From Fistulifera solaris (taxonomy: Eukaryota > Bacillariophyta > Bacillariophyceae > Naviculales > Stauroneidaceae): a DNA stretch of 64,000 nucleotides. Positions within the stretch are counted from its first letter, which is position 1. Each line of letters begins with the position of its first letter. Under the pieces are notes generated by a model, which saw nothing but the letters and a program-made list of their open reading frames with translations, was not told the DNA's origin and made no database searches. The stretch is from contig AP026125.1 of NCBI GenBank assembly GCA_030295235.1, forward strand, positions 1-64,000, read 5' to 3'. This document shows positions 11,250 through 22,119 of the stretch, piece by piece. Position numbers and translations under genes: made by a program.

Positions 11250-12217
11250 TGTTGCCGATATTGTTACTACCGAATTACCCCCTGCTGAACCTCCTCCCGG
11301 TCTTTCGGTTACTTCACATACTGTCCCCAAGTATACTACCCATTTTCCGCGACTATGTCCCTATTTTGGCTGGATCACCAATGACGTCAGTGTCCTTCTC
11401 CGCTTCTACTTAGGGCAGAGAGTACCAGTACTCTATGTGCGTGGCAATTATTGTTTTCCTTCCGAGTCCCCCGGCAGTCATGGGTTACAGTGTCAATATT
11501 TCTGAGCATGTTTGCCCCACCCTGTCCTGGGCAATACTTACTTCGGATCCTCAGCAAGTAATTGTTCGCTCCCAGGTCCCTCCCTACACTCTGGATGACC
11601 CTACTTTGCGCCGGCCTCTGACTGACGAAGAGTGTTCGCGATTTGTCCACTCCAGTTGTACAATCTTGTACATCCGCCCTTGAAGTGGATCCTGATGCTA
11701 TTGCTGATATCAGTCCTCCCGACGCCGCTGTCAGTCCTCAAGTACAGACTGCTACTTATGGTTCAATTTATTGCAGCGAGAACGCGGCGTTGAGCAGATC
11801 ATCGATCTCCGCAATACACCGCGATATTTAGGGGTACTGATTCGGCGAGAAGGCCTACATGTTTGGGGATAATGAGTCTGTTGTCAACAGTGCTACCATG
11901 GTACAAGCAAAGCTACACAAGAGACATACTATGCTCTCTTTTCACCGTGCGAGGCTATTAAGGCCAGGAATGGTTGCATTCTTGCAAGCAAACATTAGGG
12001 TTATTCGCAGATATGGAATCGCTTATACTTTTCTGGACTGGAGACACCGCAGAACTGAAGAACTGAAGAGTACTAAGTACTACTTTGGGTTAGAGAGATA
12101 TTTGTTTAGAGAGAAATGCATGTGTTAGTGATTAGGATTTAGGAAGAAAATGGAAGACCTTCGAACGAGAATGCGAGTCAGTTATTGCAGCCGCCGTGCC
12201 TTCGAGAAGACGGGGAG
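11250..12217 (+). pseudogene. Copia pol remnant, deleted interior to RNase H end
   Basis: Continues the copia interior after the gypsy insertion. About 11250-11430 reads PRLCPYFGWITNDVSVLLRF, weakly like sequence upstream of the copia integrase. From about 11775 the RNase H end appears: EQIIDLRNTPRYLGVLIR, then MFGDNESVVNSATMV and KLHKRHTMLSFHRAR. Integrase and most of RT are lacking. Multiple frameshifts. The 3' end leads into the purine tract and LTR at 12218. Confidence 0.72.
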
Positions 12218-12965
12218 TGACAATTTTCTTAGCAAGTTTGAGTCATGTTAGTGACTGATTTTCCATAGTATTTGTGTAGTCTACTACTTATACTACACAA
12301 CGATGGTACACCGGTATTGCTATTTAGACTTCGACTGTCTATTTGAAGATAGAGTCACTTGGATACCATTCGGAGTTATTTGAAGTTGCAGTTACAAGGT
12401 TTGGATACCGTTGAGAGTGCAACGTCGACAATTTTGCAGACGTGGACATGTTTCTTCTCTTGCCACGACTGACTGTCACGTAGACCTTCAGTACATTTCT
12501 TACGTGTCGTAGTCAACCCACGGAAGCCTACGGAGCTATGTTCATTTTCTACAGGAATTCAGTACTTGTTTTCTTTGCCACCTCAGCACAAGTTCCTGAA
12601 GATTGGAGAAAGGTGTGCAATCATTTTCCATTAGAATAGGTCTCATAAAAATATAAAATTAGAAATCAATCAATCTATACCGAGTTTACTGAGTCTTCTT
12701 TGTGTGGTGAAATTCTCAAGGTCACAAACCTTGCGAGTCGATCTACATCCTTTGAGTCCAGGCAGGCAGGCAGTGAGTAAGTACGTAACAGGCGCACTGT
12801 GTGGTTGTCTTTGCTGATCATTGCAATCAAAGAGTGTTTGCGATATCAGTGCTTTCGCTTGTCAGTTGATCATCTCATCAAAGAGTGTTGAGTTGGTTGA
12901 TTGTCGCCTTTGCGTGAGGGTATTCCGCATTCGAATTCGTGAGCTATCTGTGCTTCGGAATTTCT
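12218..12965 (+). repeat. Copia 3' LTR, abutting ClpP
   Basis: The second copy of the 2497-3255 LTR, starting TGACAATTTTC after GGGGAG. It matches to GGAATTTCT at 12965 but lacks the final GTCA of the 5' copy, so its last four bases are lost or changed at the junction with the ClpP gene. Confidence 0.85.
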
Positions 12966-14145
12966 AGTTGTTATTCCCTATCAAAATACAGTTACGAACG
13001 CAAGCTCGGCATAGCCGGTACCGAATGTGGGATGTTTTCGTCTTGATGACTTCATCAATGATTCCGTAATCCAAAGCCTCATAGGGGGTCATAAAGAAAT
13101 CACGATCCGTATCTTCTTCGATCTTTTCTACCGGCTGGTCGGTGTAATCGGCAATGTATTTGTTAAGCAAGGCCTTGGTAAAGAGAATCTCCTTGGCTTG
13201 GATTTCAATATCGGCCGCTTGTCCCTCGCGCACCACCCAACGGCTGATGAATCATAATACGGGCATTGGGAAGCGATTTATGCCTGCCCGGCACCCAACA
13301 GAAACGCACCCATACTCGCTGGCCATCCCGAAACAAACCGTTTGCACATCGCACGGAATGAATTTCATGGTATCATAAATCGCCAGACCCGCCGAAACCG
13401 AACCACCCGGGTGAATTGATGTAAAGAGTAATGTCTTTGTTGGGATCCTCGCTCAGCGAGATACAAGAGCTGTGCCACCAATACATTCGCTACTTCATCA
13501 TTGACATCCGCTCCCAAGAGTAAGATTCGATCTTTGAGCAATCGCGACACGACATCAAGTTGACCATTCTTTCCATCGACCGTCGGGTAACGGAGGCGGA
13601 CGAGGAGGTTTGGGAGCTGGTTTCGATGGTTCATCTGGTTTATTGGGCTGATATTGTGTAAGAATGTGGGTGAGTCTTCATATGTACTCCATAAATAAAA
13701 GACAACGACAAGACGACTGCAAAAAGGAACGAGCATTCTTCGCATTTATTACAGATAATGCTAACAGTCTCTAAACAAAAGCTAAGGCTTCTTACCTCAT
13801 CCGGCATCATGAAAGGAGAATACTGGAGACTAATCATACATTTATGAAATAATAAGAGAACAACGAATGAGGAAAAAGTGGATCGACCATTGTCAGACGG
13901 CGTCACGTGCGCTAAAATCCTTCTTACCTAGACGAACGCATCGCCGATGGAGCCACTTGAAAGGCATCTGCTTGAAATTTGAAAAAAGGATAACGTTAGT
14001 GAGCGGAAAGAGGAGCAGGGAAAGGGAGCTTTACGGAACTCAAACTCCTCTCGTTGTCATCCTTGTTTTGTGTTTTTCAAGAAAATAATTACTTACCCGA
14101 TGCCGTGAAGGCCAAGGAAAGCAAGATTAACAACTTCTGTCTCAT
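12964..14145 (-). CDS. clpP: ATP-dependent Clp protease proteolytic subunit, plastid-targeted
   Basis: Serine peptidase of the Clp complex. The catalytic triad context is visible across frames: Ser in FGMASSMGAF, His in MIHQPLGG, Asp in [15 protein letters not shown]. Three short introns are supported: exons 14097-14145, 13928-13967, 13796-13829, then from 13647. Spliced, the N-terminus reads [26 protein letters not shown], a signal peptide plus Phe-led transit peptide as in diatom plastid proteins. The core is broken by at least five 1-nt shifts, probably sequencing errors. The C-terminal stop (12964-12966) straddles the retrotransposon junction, so the native end may be lost. Divergent from the next gene. 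Confidence 0.85.
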
Positions 14146-14591
14146 TTTTCCTTCAAATACGAGAAACAACTATGTTTATTGTTTAAGTTAATGGGATGAG
14201 AACGAAGATGACGGTGAGATGCGCGTCGTATTGTCGTTCCTTTATTATTTGCTCGACGACGAACAGCTGGAGCTTTCGCACGGACGTCAGTCAGGTGAAT
14301 TTAGCGCGGTGCGACCTAAAGCGCACCTAGACCTAAATAGTACAAAACGTGACGTCAAGACGCTCTGTGCGTCATCCGTCCTCGGTTGGACCCTTCTCCA
14401 CGCGCTCCACTCGCTTTTTCGCCCTCGATCGATGCATTTGCTTTTTGTTTTTATTTTTTTGCTCCGCGTCGTGTCCGTGTCTTTCGAGAAGTAAAAAAAA
14501 AGAAGTCGACTGGTGCAATAATCAGACACAAGGAGCAGGAAACAATTAACAAAGCAGTAAAGAAGAATACTAAGCAAAACAAACTATTATT
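14146..14591. promoter_or_regulatory. Divergent intergenic region ClpP / W2 protein
   Basis: A 446-bp gap between two divergently transcribed start codons, so it must hold both promoters. It contains a T-rich stretch and an A9 run at 14495-14503. No TATA box or other element could be assigned with confidence. Confidence 0.4.
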
Positions 14592-16540
14592 ATGGCTTCC
14601 ACCGGAAAATTTGAAACTGACAAAACAGTCGAAGGTCATCGAGGCTCCTCCGATGGTCCGCGTTCTTCGAACCGACCACGTGAACCGACCCGTAGTGAAC
14701 AGGGATCATCGTGGAGACGAGGAGGCGAGGGACGCGGCGGTGAAGGTCGGTTTTCGGAACGAAACAACAATGAACGAGGAAGCTGGCGCGGAGGGGATCG
14801 ATCAAAAGGAGACGGAGGACGCTTGTCGCGAGGAGGAGATCGTGCTGGCCCCGACAGTGCTCCTTCTAGTGGAGAACGTCCCCGTTTTCAATTGAGGCAG
14901 AAAGGGGCACGGGAAAATGAAGATGTCACTGCGCAGATGGAAAAGCTAGATGTTCAAGACAATGATAAATCGACAACCGACAACAAGGCGAATGGCAATA
15001 ATGAGGCGCCGGCGGAACGACACCGACGTGAACCCGAAGTCGTCAATTCGCGTGCGGCAGGATTATCGGAGGTGACAACTCGTCTTCCTTTCGACGAGAG
15101 GTACGTATAAATGAAGCCGGCAATAAGGGTCGCTGTTTGTCTTGTTTGTTCTGATTCATTTTCTTTCACAGAATCGGGAACGTGGATCTGCACCCGGTCG
15201 AGGAGGGGGGAAGTGACAGTTTCCGCCGCGACGACAGAGGACCACCTCCGACCACCAACTCACGTTTTGCTGCGGCGGCCGAAGCCGATCGATCCAATCG
15301 TGACGAAAGGGGACCACCTCCTACGATCAATTCACGTTTTGCTGCGGCAGCCGAAGCGGATCGATCGAGACGCGAGGAGCGCGGACCTCCTCCAGTTGCC
15401 AATTCGCGTTTCGCCGCGGCGGCAGAGGCAGATCGATCCAGTCGTGATGAACTTCGTCGCGATGAAGGGGACCACCGCCCATGGCCAACTCTCGCTTTGC
15501 AGCTGCGGCGGCCTTGGCGGAACAGGAGAATATGGAGCGTGAACAACGGCGTGCGGAGTATGCAGAAGAGCGAAAAGCGGGCGGTAGTAGGTTTGATCGG
15601 GCGGTCCTCCGCTACCGCAAAGTTCACGATTTGCTTCGGCGGTAATGGCCGATAGTGACTATGTGGATCGTGAAGAGCGATTTCGTCGAAATGCGGAACG
15701 TCAAAATGAAAGACAGGAAGGAGGACCGCGCGAGGATCGACGATTTGGAGGGCCGCGCGAAGATAGAGGATATGGCGTGCCTCGTCATAATCCAGCTCCG
15801 GAACCAGAAAAGGATTATTTCGAATTGAGGAAAGAACAGAACAACAAGGTTGCGGAGTTGCTGAAACCGAAAGCTCGGCCCGTTGAAGACAACATACTGA
15901 AGATTCCCGACAAGCCCGCCCCTCAGCATGAAGAGAACATGCTTGAAATGCCTAGCAAGGAAGTTAAAAAGAACCGGCACTTGCCCCGGTACCCAAAGCC
16001 AAAGAACCAGAAGCTCCTGTACCGGCTCCTCCAGCGAAACATTCAGAAGAGTCTCTCCAAGAATTCATCCGCGGCGACAAGCAAGGTGACGAGTTAAAAG
16101 CGTGGTGCGAGTCACAAGGTGCTGCATTACCGCCCGTCAAGCGCTTAGTGTTCAGTCTACTATCCGAGAAGGAAAAGCTCAATCCCGACATTCATTGTTC
16201 TTGGGCGGAGCCCTCTAAGTTCGGTGCTGCGTTTTTGAGTATGGTCGAAGACGATTTGTACGGTCAAATGCAAATTCTCTGGGGTATTCAGCAATATTGC
16301 GATAGCTTGGGTTTCCCGAAGCTCAATGAAGAATCTGTAGTCCAAGCCATGTTCCGGGCCATGTACAAGTTTGATCTAGCATCCGATGATGCCTTTCAAG
16401 CGTGGAAGGAAGACGAGTCGCCCGAACACGAAAAGGGAAAAGTAACAGCTATTATTCAGACAATAGACTGGTTCAACTGGTTGGAGGAAGATGAAGATGA
16501 AGATGGCGAAGAAGATGAGGAGTACGAAGAAGAAGAATAA
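14592..16540 (+). CDS. W2-domain translation initiation factor (eIF4G/eIF5C-like)
   Basis: Start at 14592; one intron 15101-15171 (GTACGT...CACAG). The N-terminus is Arg/Gly/Ser-rich and disordered. It is followed by tandem repeats of about 23-24 residues with consensus NSRFAAAAEADRS-RDERGPPP (three good copies from about 15255, two degenerate ones near 15486 and 15620). The C-terminal 150 residues form a W2 domain: EFIRGDKQGDELKAWCESQG, RLVFSLLSEKEK, then DWFNWLEEDEDED and an acidic tail, as in eIF4G, eIF5 and eIF2Bepsilon, where it binds partner initiation factors. No MIF4G domain is seen, so the exact factor is uncertain. Frameshifts near 15471, 15590 and 15972. Acts in cytosolic translation by inference. 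Confidence 0.75.
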
Positions 16541-16643
16541 GCTACTAGTAAACTACCTAGTGAGTACTACTCTTATCATCTTGTCCTTAGAGTGAAACTA
16601 CTAGAGCAACAAAGAGTAACTATTTCTGTTTCCTTTATTGTAA

Positions 16644-17153
16644 TTATTCGTATCCACATGTAAGTGTGCAGTTTGTGAGAGAAGTTCTTGCGCGAAGCAT
16701 GATGTAGCAATACCAGTCATCGCCGATACCTCGGATCTCACAGCTCTCGGGCGCGTTTCCTGCCGATTCAGCTACACATTCATATTCAGCCGCGTCGTTC
16801 CAGTCATTGAGGAATTCCGGATAAATCCAGTAGCCTTCGTAATCTGTCATGTACAAGTTCACATTACCATCCTGACAACTGACCTCACAAGAGCAAAAAT
16901 CGCGTCGATTATCTGAAGGAGCCAAATAATACAAACGGAAAAGACCGAGAGGCAGAGCCGCGATTTCCGAGGTTTGTCCTGATTCCAGCAAAATACCTCG
17001 CTGCGGACCGTTGCATTGATGCAGCATGTTGCGATCAAAGAGTGTTTCGAAGTTGCTATTGTAAACACCGAACGTCGCAGCGACAAAGAGCAACAATGTG
17101 CTTCCGAGAGCAATCATTGTGCGGGAGATCTTTCGTTCTGGTTGCGCAGTCAT
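16644..17153 (-). CDS. Membrane-anchored Cys-rich protein, PPC-like fold, copy 1
   Basis: 169 residues, uninterrupted. Residues 12-30 (MIALGSTLLLFVAATFGVY) form a single N-terminal membrane anchor or uncleaved signal; the rest carries nine Cys, including F-C-S-C-EVS-C, YECV, ESCEI, WYCY and a terminal pair. The order (N/D)-(V)-(N/D)-LYMTD, YEC, (E)-SC-I, then a closing strand ending GY resembles bacterial pre-peptidase C-terminal (PPC) beta-sandwich domains, a resemblance I infer from memory only. Probably lumenal or secreted because of the Cys content. A paralog lies 735 bp upstream on the same strand. Function unknown. Confidence 0.75.
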   Translation of the reverse strand: MTAQPERKISRTMIALGSTLLLFVAATFGVYNSNFETLFDRNMLHQCNGPQRGILLESGQTSEIAALPLGLFRLYYLAPSDNRRDFCSCEVSCQDGNVNLYMTDYEGYWIYPEFLNDWNDAAEYECVAESAGNAPESCEIRGIGDDWYCYIMLRARTSLTNCTLTCGYE

Positions 17154-17888
17154 CTTCGGAATGAGTTTGTAAGTTCAACAAGGAAGGAAAGGAACGCTCT
17201 GCGCCTTTGAGAAAGCGAGGAATGAAGAAAGGCGAGGATTGGTGCAAGGCGTTTTTGTTGGGCGAACAAAGTAGGCGGTGATTGGAGATTGGAGGAGTGA
17301 ATCTCTTACTAAATAGATGAGTCAACGCCTCAACGGCTATAATTCACTATAGCAGAATGTACATAATAAAATTATTACCGTTGAAGTCCTAAATCTCGTA
17401 GGAATTCTGTACATGTGACTCACATTGACAGTACTTTTCTTTGCACCTCTGACACGACACAATCGCCAATGACTGAATATTTAGCTTAAGTATTGAACGT
17501 CTTAAACATGTGTTTGCCTAAGTAAAACAGAATGGCAAAGGAAAACGTCATCTTGAGTCCGAACCCTAAGACCGAAACTGAAAGTTTCGTCCGCTAATTT
17601 GGCTAGGAAGGAGGCTCTTGATTTCGGCTCTTGTTGATCTATTTTCAAATTAGACCGACCGAGTTTTGAACTGAAAAGTAGACTTCCTGTCGATGACTGA
17701 AAGAAGCGCAAGGATGGCCGACCAAGATTCCTGACACGACAGGATTGACTTGTAAGGTATGAACTACTCGGTTTAATCTAAGAGAGATGTTGAATCAAGT
17801 AGCCTAGTCTAAACTATATAAGTGAAGAAAGAACCCTGCTTTAACCCTGCCTTTCTTATTATCTCGTTTATTAACGAAATGTGCTTCT
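17154..17888. other. Intergenic between the Cys-rich paralogs
   Basis: 735 bp with only short unconvincing open frames; it should contain the promoter of copy 1. I see no repeat or RNA gene. Confidence 0.5.
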
Positions 17889-18407
17889 TTAAATGTATTC
17901 GCACACCATATTGCAGCCGGTGGCGGAAGTTCTAGCACGCACCATCGCGTAGCAGTACCAGTCATCGTTCACTCCACGAATCGAGCAAGTCTCTTTGGTA
18001 TTACCACTTCGCTCAGAAACGCACTCGTACTCTTCTTCGTCTGCCCAGTTGTTGAGGAAATCGGGATAAATCCAGAAGGCTTCGAGATCAGTCATGTACA
18101 AATCGACATTGCCCGTAGCGCACACCACTTCACACTGACAAAAGTCGTTTCTGTTGACACTCCCAACCGGCATGTAGTAAAGACGGACCGTAGCTCGAGG
18201 CATAGCCGCCACGAAACTTGTTTCTCCCGGAGAAAGTTTTTGACCGCGTTTCGGACCGTTGCACTGATGAAGCATGTTGCGGTCGAGAAGAGTCTCGAAC
18301 GAAACAGAGCCATTGTAGACACCCAAAGCGGCCGCGGCAAAGAGCAAGGCAGTGCTGCCAAGAGCTACCAAGGTACGAGAGATCTTGCGCGGTTCTTGAG
18401 AAGTCAT
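17889..18407 (-). CDS. Membrane-anchored Cys-rich protein, PPC-like fold, copy 2
   Basis: 172 residues from the ATG at 18407; the frame stays open upstream to 18599 but only from 18407 does it align with its neighbour. The proteins match from the first residues (PRKISRTLVALGSTALLF against ERKISRTMIALGSTLLLF) through FETL-DRNMLHQCNGP, the FC-C-VVC cluster, LYMTD, IYP-FLN-W, YECV, DDWYCY and the two terminal Cys. All nine Cys are conserved. It is a tandem duplicate of the gene at 16644 on the same strand. Function not known. Confidence 0.78.
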   Translation of the reverse strand: MTSQEPRKISRTLVALGSTALLFAAAALGVYNGSVSFETLLDRNMLHQCNGPKRGQKLSPGETSFVAAMPRATVRLYYMPVGSVNRNDFCQCEVVCATGNVDLYMTDLEAFWIYPDFLNNWADEEEYECVSERSGNTKETCSIRGVNDDWYCYAMVRARTSATGCNMVCEYI

Positions 18408-19388
18408 GATTACAGAGAAAATGGGAAGAAGAATGAATGCTTGTTGCTTTGCAATGCTGCTCGCGAGAAATGGGGGCACTTTCGAGATGATGTGAGGTTT
18501 ATCGTTGGGAAATTTCCCAGGGCTGACTGTTGCTTTCGACATGTAAGCTTGTGTATCTTCTAAATTGTACCGTACAGAGAGAGTCACATGTTTCATCATC
18601 GCTATCTTAACTCAAAACTCTATAATGGCACGCGCCCTTTCGAAAATGCTCCTAAGTATTCTTGTCGTTCATATGTATCACTGAACTAGAATGTACAATC
18701 CAAATTACAGTCAATCTTACGAAAGACTGAAAAATGACCGTTTCATTTTTTTGAAAAAAGTACCAGGTAGTTCGAGAATTTATTTATTGACAGTGATCGG
18801 TGATAGGTGATAGATGATCGATCTTATTGATTTTATGTGCATCGTCGAGAGCTACCTGGTACTGCGATGCGATTCGCAACTATTATTTGTTTTCGCGTCA
18901 CATTTTGAGCGGAATAATCGTCGAATACTCATACCTTTGTGTTTAGAACGGGCGCAGGGCGTAGAGAACAAATTGCTTGACTGAATAACCCAGAAGAAAT
19001 CACCTAACAAGCCAATGATGTTCTGTGCGGTTGTCAAAAGTCAAAATAGGAAGGATCATGCGCTTAATCATAAGCACCATGAGTCTCGAAGAAAGATGAA
19101 GCAGATCATCATCGAGTAGATGTGGGCTCGCAATGCAGCAGAATCATCACTCTTATTTGCTCGGAACGAGGACTTTGTGTGTTGTGTGCAACCGAAACAG
19201 CAGCGATAAAATTCAATTCGGCGTTGCGCAGCAAATTCGAAACTTTCTATGATCTATTTGCTTCATGAACCATTTTTTTAGCAAATTTTGACCAAGAGTT
19301 TCAAGCAAGCGAAAACATTTCACGAAAAGAGAGTTATCAGAGCGCTGTTGGTTTCGATCGGTCCTGTCGAATCGCTTTCATTTGTTCG
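18408..19388. other. Intergenic region, no gene seen
   Basis: About 980 bp. Contains a short internal repeat around 18797-18822 (GATCGGTGATAGGTGATAGATGATCGAT) and T-rich segments. No open frame with a recognisable product; it should hold the copy 2 promoter and the 3' end of the HPPD-like gene. Confidence 0.45.
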
Positions 19389-21439
19389 TTATAACGCGCG
19401 GAACATTCCATCAAAGCTAAATTGCCAGCATTTTTGCGCTCTTCCGCCTCCTCTCCTTTTTTTCTTCCACATCTCAAGTTCGCCATCGTTACCGCCTTTC
19501 AGATGTAAAGCATGGATCTTTTCCTTGCAAAAGCCTTCTTCGGTCATTGCATTCGATATAGCTGTCAAGATCGGGTCGGATTCATTCAGCTGGCTTGTAA
19601 AACAATCAACCACGGCTTGGCAATATTCGACAGCTTCTGTATCCGAAACAGCTTGGGCATCCGATAGAGCGCGCATGGCCTTACTCACTTCTATGGATAG
19701 AAATAAGGTCAAAAAGTTACGAATTCCTGTGCGATGCAAAAAAACTATAAGGGGAATCTGGTCATTATGCGTGTAAAGGAACACCGACACTTACCGAAAC
19801 CGCCGCAACCCGGTTTGATGGCGACGGGGCATCCGTTTTCGTCGTGGCGTTCCGAGCACACCCTTTGTATGAATTCCAAAAAGGCGCTTCGTCTTTCGGC
19901 TGTTTTTGCAAGATATTGGATGTAAAGATCTGATACAACAGGTCTTCTCCTTGAATGTCAACGAGAATCTGGTTACGCACGATGGCCAAGTAGGTCGCTT
20001 CGGACACATGAGACCCCAGAAGTAAAAAAAGGTTTCGATACCGCGAAAGACAGATGCATTCCAACAAGCTTTCTTTCTTCTCTGATAACATGGCTGTCGA
20101 CTCGTTTTCGCTGATACACGGCTCTATAATTGCACGAATTCTATCTCGGTCAGTCGTAAGGTCCACGGCGCCATCTTTTGAAAGTATATCTTCGGTTCGT
20201 AGTGCGTATAAAAGTTTTCTCGCAGTAGCCGCATCTATACCACCTTCCATTTCCAAATCTCTCGAAGTGAGAATGCCGTAATAGCTCCGCGGAATTTGGA
20301 GAAAAGTGAAACCCTCACCCAGTACCAGGCGATGGTCGTTTGCCTGTTGAACAAAGTCCACGAGACTCTCGACCCGTGACGCAATATGTTGTACTCCTTG
20401 TCCGAGTTGATCCAAAAAGCCGTGAACATGACCTACATCACTTAAAGCGTTGTTGATTGGAAGATATACCTGACTTTGATCTCGCAATGCTGTCGCTGGA
20501 TTTGTTGTTTGAAAGAGTGAAGTGTTTCCGGTGACAGTACTCTCGATCTGAGCTTCTCCGGCAGCAACGACGCCCGCATTAAAGTCGACTTTGGGAGTAA
20601 ATCCGAGCGTATCATGAAGAGTATCGAGAAAATCGGTTCGACTGTGAACATTCGAAACCCAATGATCGAAATAGGCCGCATACGTTGGTTGGTGGAACTC
20701 GGATTTCACCTTCTCGAACCCTGTGGCTTCATAGAACGCATCATCGCTAGAACTTCCGATAAAACGAAGAATCGTTCCCTCATCCGGTTGTTCCTTGTTG
20801 CTGTCTCGATAGTAAGCGTATACTTCCAGTACTTTGACATTCTGACCAATGTTTTGGTAGCTGTCGATCAATTTCGGGTGCTTTTCTTGATACCGCTGCA
20901 AAATGCCGCGAATGTCATTCACTGCAAATCCCAAAACACCGATACCCAAATGTCCATCGTGTGTTTGAAGAAAGCGGTCATATTTCTCTAGATTATTGAA
21001 AAGAATTTTAGAGAAATACAGTGTCTGCGTACGAAAGGGATAATCTCATTGACTACACTCACCGTTGGTAAACAAACTTGAAGAGTTATTTTGTTCCGTA
21101 TTTCGGGCCGTGATAATAAACTGCACTCCTTGAGGGTCTTTTGAGGTGACTAGCAGTCGTTGTGGTCCTGCTCGTGTGATTCGAAATCCCAGGCCCGCTA
21201 CGAATTGCTTCACAATGTCACGTCCGTGTGAAACGAATGGAGGGGGTGAAATCATTCCAGATAGCTGCTCCCACGCCTGCTTTTTTTGAATGCACATCGT
21301 CGCAAGCACCACTAGCATGATGTTGGTAGAAGGCATTTAGCCTGTCCTGAAACCTCTGATAGCTCGATAGCTCGTCCAAATGATCTACAAAGAGTTGCAC
21401 ATGAGAGAAGGAAACTTGAAAGGTGCTTGGGTCGTCCAT
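19389..21439 (-). CDS. 4-hydroxyphenylpyruvate dioxygenase-like protein (VOC fold) with insertion
   Basis: Exons 21063-21439, 19795-20987 and 19389-19726, joined by GT-AG introns of 75 and 68 nt. Residues typical of HPPD are visible: iron ligand His in YFDHWVSNV, second His in GVQHIASR, the PRSYYGIL strand, then LLYQIFTSN, the ligand Glu in P-F-L-E-F-I-Q-R and the C-terminal GCGGFGIRNFLTLFLSIE. The last two are recovered by restoring one T at an A5 run (19878-19882, plus strand); another shift lies in T7 at 21281-21287. Between YYGIL and QIFT sits an extra helical segment of some 65 residues. The plant-type LNEP and SQI substrate motifs read INNA and GHV, so the substrate may not be 4-hydroxyphenylpyruvate. 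Confidence 0.78.
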
Positions 21440-22119
21440 TTTCGAGTGAAGGAAACGAGAATTAATAACCGTTTACGATAAGAATGCTCTACTGTCGTCT
21501 GGATTCATAAAAACAATGAAAGGAAGTCAGTCGTAAGAATGGTGATGGCATGATTGTTCTTTTCATGGTCCATTTATGCCAAACGGTGCGAAAAGAATTC
21601 GGCGTGTTGACACTTTTCACTTTTGTTTTGAATGGGTGCCGATAGGATCTTTAATCGAATTATATTTAACGATTAACGATGAGCGATATTATTTCGGGAC
21701 TAAATGTCTTCAGTCTTCAGGCAGAATGATTGCAAAAGATCTAAGGTTTATATTGCGGAGTAATCTCCAAGTGGTGATCTCATTTCATGGCAGAAAATTA
21801 AGTCAAAGGAATGTCCGTTGAAGCGAAAAAGAAAGATTCTCTGAAACGCGTAGTTAGCATCGTTGTAAAACAGTATCTTCTTGCAAAAGTCTATGACTGA
21901 GCAGTCGACAAACACCTGCAGCCCATTTTGCATTCGATGATGAATAATGGAATAGTAGTACTCTTTCGGGAAGAGAGCTGCCTCGCTACCTAAATTCTCT
22001 TGGCGTACAGAGTCCACTTCCTTACATTGCATCCCCCCACAGGCAATTTCGATGCATCATCTTATGATTAAACAGACTACTCATTTTTTGGAAACAAAAT
22101 CAGTCAAATTTTAAAATCA
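21440..22119. other. Intergenic region
   Basis: 680 bp between two minus-strand genes. A 94-codon minus-strand frame (21748-22032) has no recognisable features, and I do not call it. The region holds the HPPD-like promoter and the 3' flank of the RING gene. Confidence 0.45.

Larger units (their letters stand above)
2497..12965 (+). mobile_element. Internally deleted Ty1/copia element carrying two nested insertions
   Basis: Two near-identical direct LTRs (2497-3255 and 12218-12965) flank a copia interior in the same orientation: leader (3256-about 3930), gag fragments (about 4470-5863) and, after the gypsy insertion, a pol 3' end with RNase H (about 11770-12060) and a purine-rich tract GAAGACGGGGAG abutting the 3' LTR. 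Protease, integrase and most of RT are absent, so it is an internally deleted, non-autonomous copy. A solo LTR (4770-5468) and a gypsy element (5864-11249) were inserted later. No matching target duplication is visible at the outer ends. Confidence 0.8.
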
